Position numbers and translations under genes: made by a program. A stretch of DNA of 64,000 bases from Streptococcus panodentis (lineage in GTDB: Bacteria; Bacillota; Bacilli; Lactobacillales; Streptococcaceae), in contig NZ_QFAY01000013.1 of assembly GCF_017884005.1 (NCBI RefSeq), positions 11,824 to 75,823 of the forward strand. Reading direction: 5' to 3'. Shown here one piece after another: positions 63,744 through 64,000 of the stretch. The notes under the pieces are model-generated. The model was given only the letters and a program-made list of their open reading frames with translations, had not been told where the DNA came from and made no database searches. Positions within the stretch are counted from its first letter, which is position 1. Every line of letters begins with the position of its first letter.

Positions 63744-63771
63744 TATAACACAAATCAGAAATTTGGCAAGC
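63744..63771 (-). promoter_or_regulatory. Promoter of the DUF695-RraB gene
   Basis: On the minus strand: TTGCCA (63766-63771), 16-base spacer, TATACT (63744-63749), about 95 bases upstream of the ATG at 63649. Confidence 0.55.
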
Positions 63772-64000
63772 TGCAAAGGCATTTCCACATACCCCACACA
63801 CGAGAACTTGACATCTTATAAATTTCTATGTTAGAGTAATGATAGTGTAAGACTGATTCAGTTCAGCGCCCTGTGAGACTGAGATAAAAGTCCTTCAGTT
63901 TCGCTTTGTTTTGGTAAAAAACGCTTGACGCGGTAGCTGATTGCTCAAAAGCTCCAGTGGAGGTTTTGAGGTTATAGATAGAGCTTCCGAGAGGAAGCAA
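63772..64000. other. Window-end intergenic stretch
   Basis: No gene is seen here. A possible plus-strand promoter, TTGACA at about 63809, 18 bases, TAGAGT, suggests the next gene starts beyond the window. GCTTCC-GAGA-GGAAGC near the end is a short hairpin (63982-63997). Confidence 0.4.

Overview
The window comes from a viridans streptococcus of the mitis/sanguinis group. S. sanguinis, S. cristatus or S. gordonii-like species fit best. The evidence is a complete accessory Sec (SecA2/SecY2/Asp1-5) locus with its serine-rich repeat adhesin, pfkA-pyk, lrgAB and a streptococcal-type tRNA-Ser(GGA). The species call is inference.

Positions 1 to about 32,600 are most of a siphovirus-type prophage whose left (tail tip/lysis) end lies outside the window. 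Reading leftward on the minus strand from the lysogeny switch near 29.7 kb, it carries: a Cro-like regulator; small early genes; a MazG-like enzyme; an unexpected LPXTG wall-anchored MSCRAMM-like adhesin; a Rad50/RecF-like ATPase; a Sak4-like ATPase; DUF669; a DEAH helicase; an N6/N4 methyltransferase; a C5-cytosine methyltransferase broken at a run of nine G (possible phase variation); a primase-helicase; RusA; an ArpU-type late regulator; terminases; portal; minor head protein with a C-terminal nuclease-like domain; scaffold; capsid; connectors; tail tube; frameshifted tail chaperones; tape measure; and a partial distal tail protein. The CI-like repressor, an ImmA/IrrE peptidase, a glycine-zipper protein and the integrase read rightward and end at a terminator shared with the host pyk gene.

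Two regulatory structures stand out in the prophage. Between the minor head and scaffold genes, a consensus-like promoter, a structured stretch of about 125 nt and an intrinsic terminator together look like a complete small-RNA gene. In the lysogeny switch, two TTGACA-17-TAAAAT promoters face each other, each with an operator dyad over its -10 box.

Positions 32.6-41.3 kb are ordinary host genes: pyk, pfkA, dnaE, an ABC transporter pair and lrgBA. Positions 41.6-62.3 kb, all on the minus strand, form the accessory Sec locus. A serine-rich repeat adhesin of 1945 aa with a Siglec-like YTRY motif has its own promoter and terminator. It is followed by an operon of two glycosyltransferase genes, secY2, asp1, asp2, asp3, secA2, gtfA, gtfB, asp4 and asp5. 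GtfA/GtfB start O-GlcNAc glycosylation of the adhesin, the other two transferases extend the glycan, and SecA2/SecY2 with Asp1-5 export the glycoprotein. The first transferase alternates two GT8 domains with two modules that resemble the C-terminal part of GtfB, then ends in a DUF1792 domain. The window closes with tRNA-Ser and a DUF695-RraB fusion protein.
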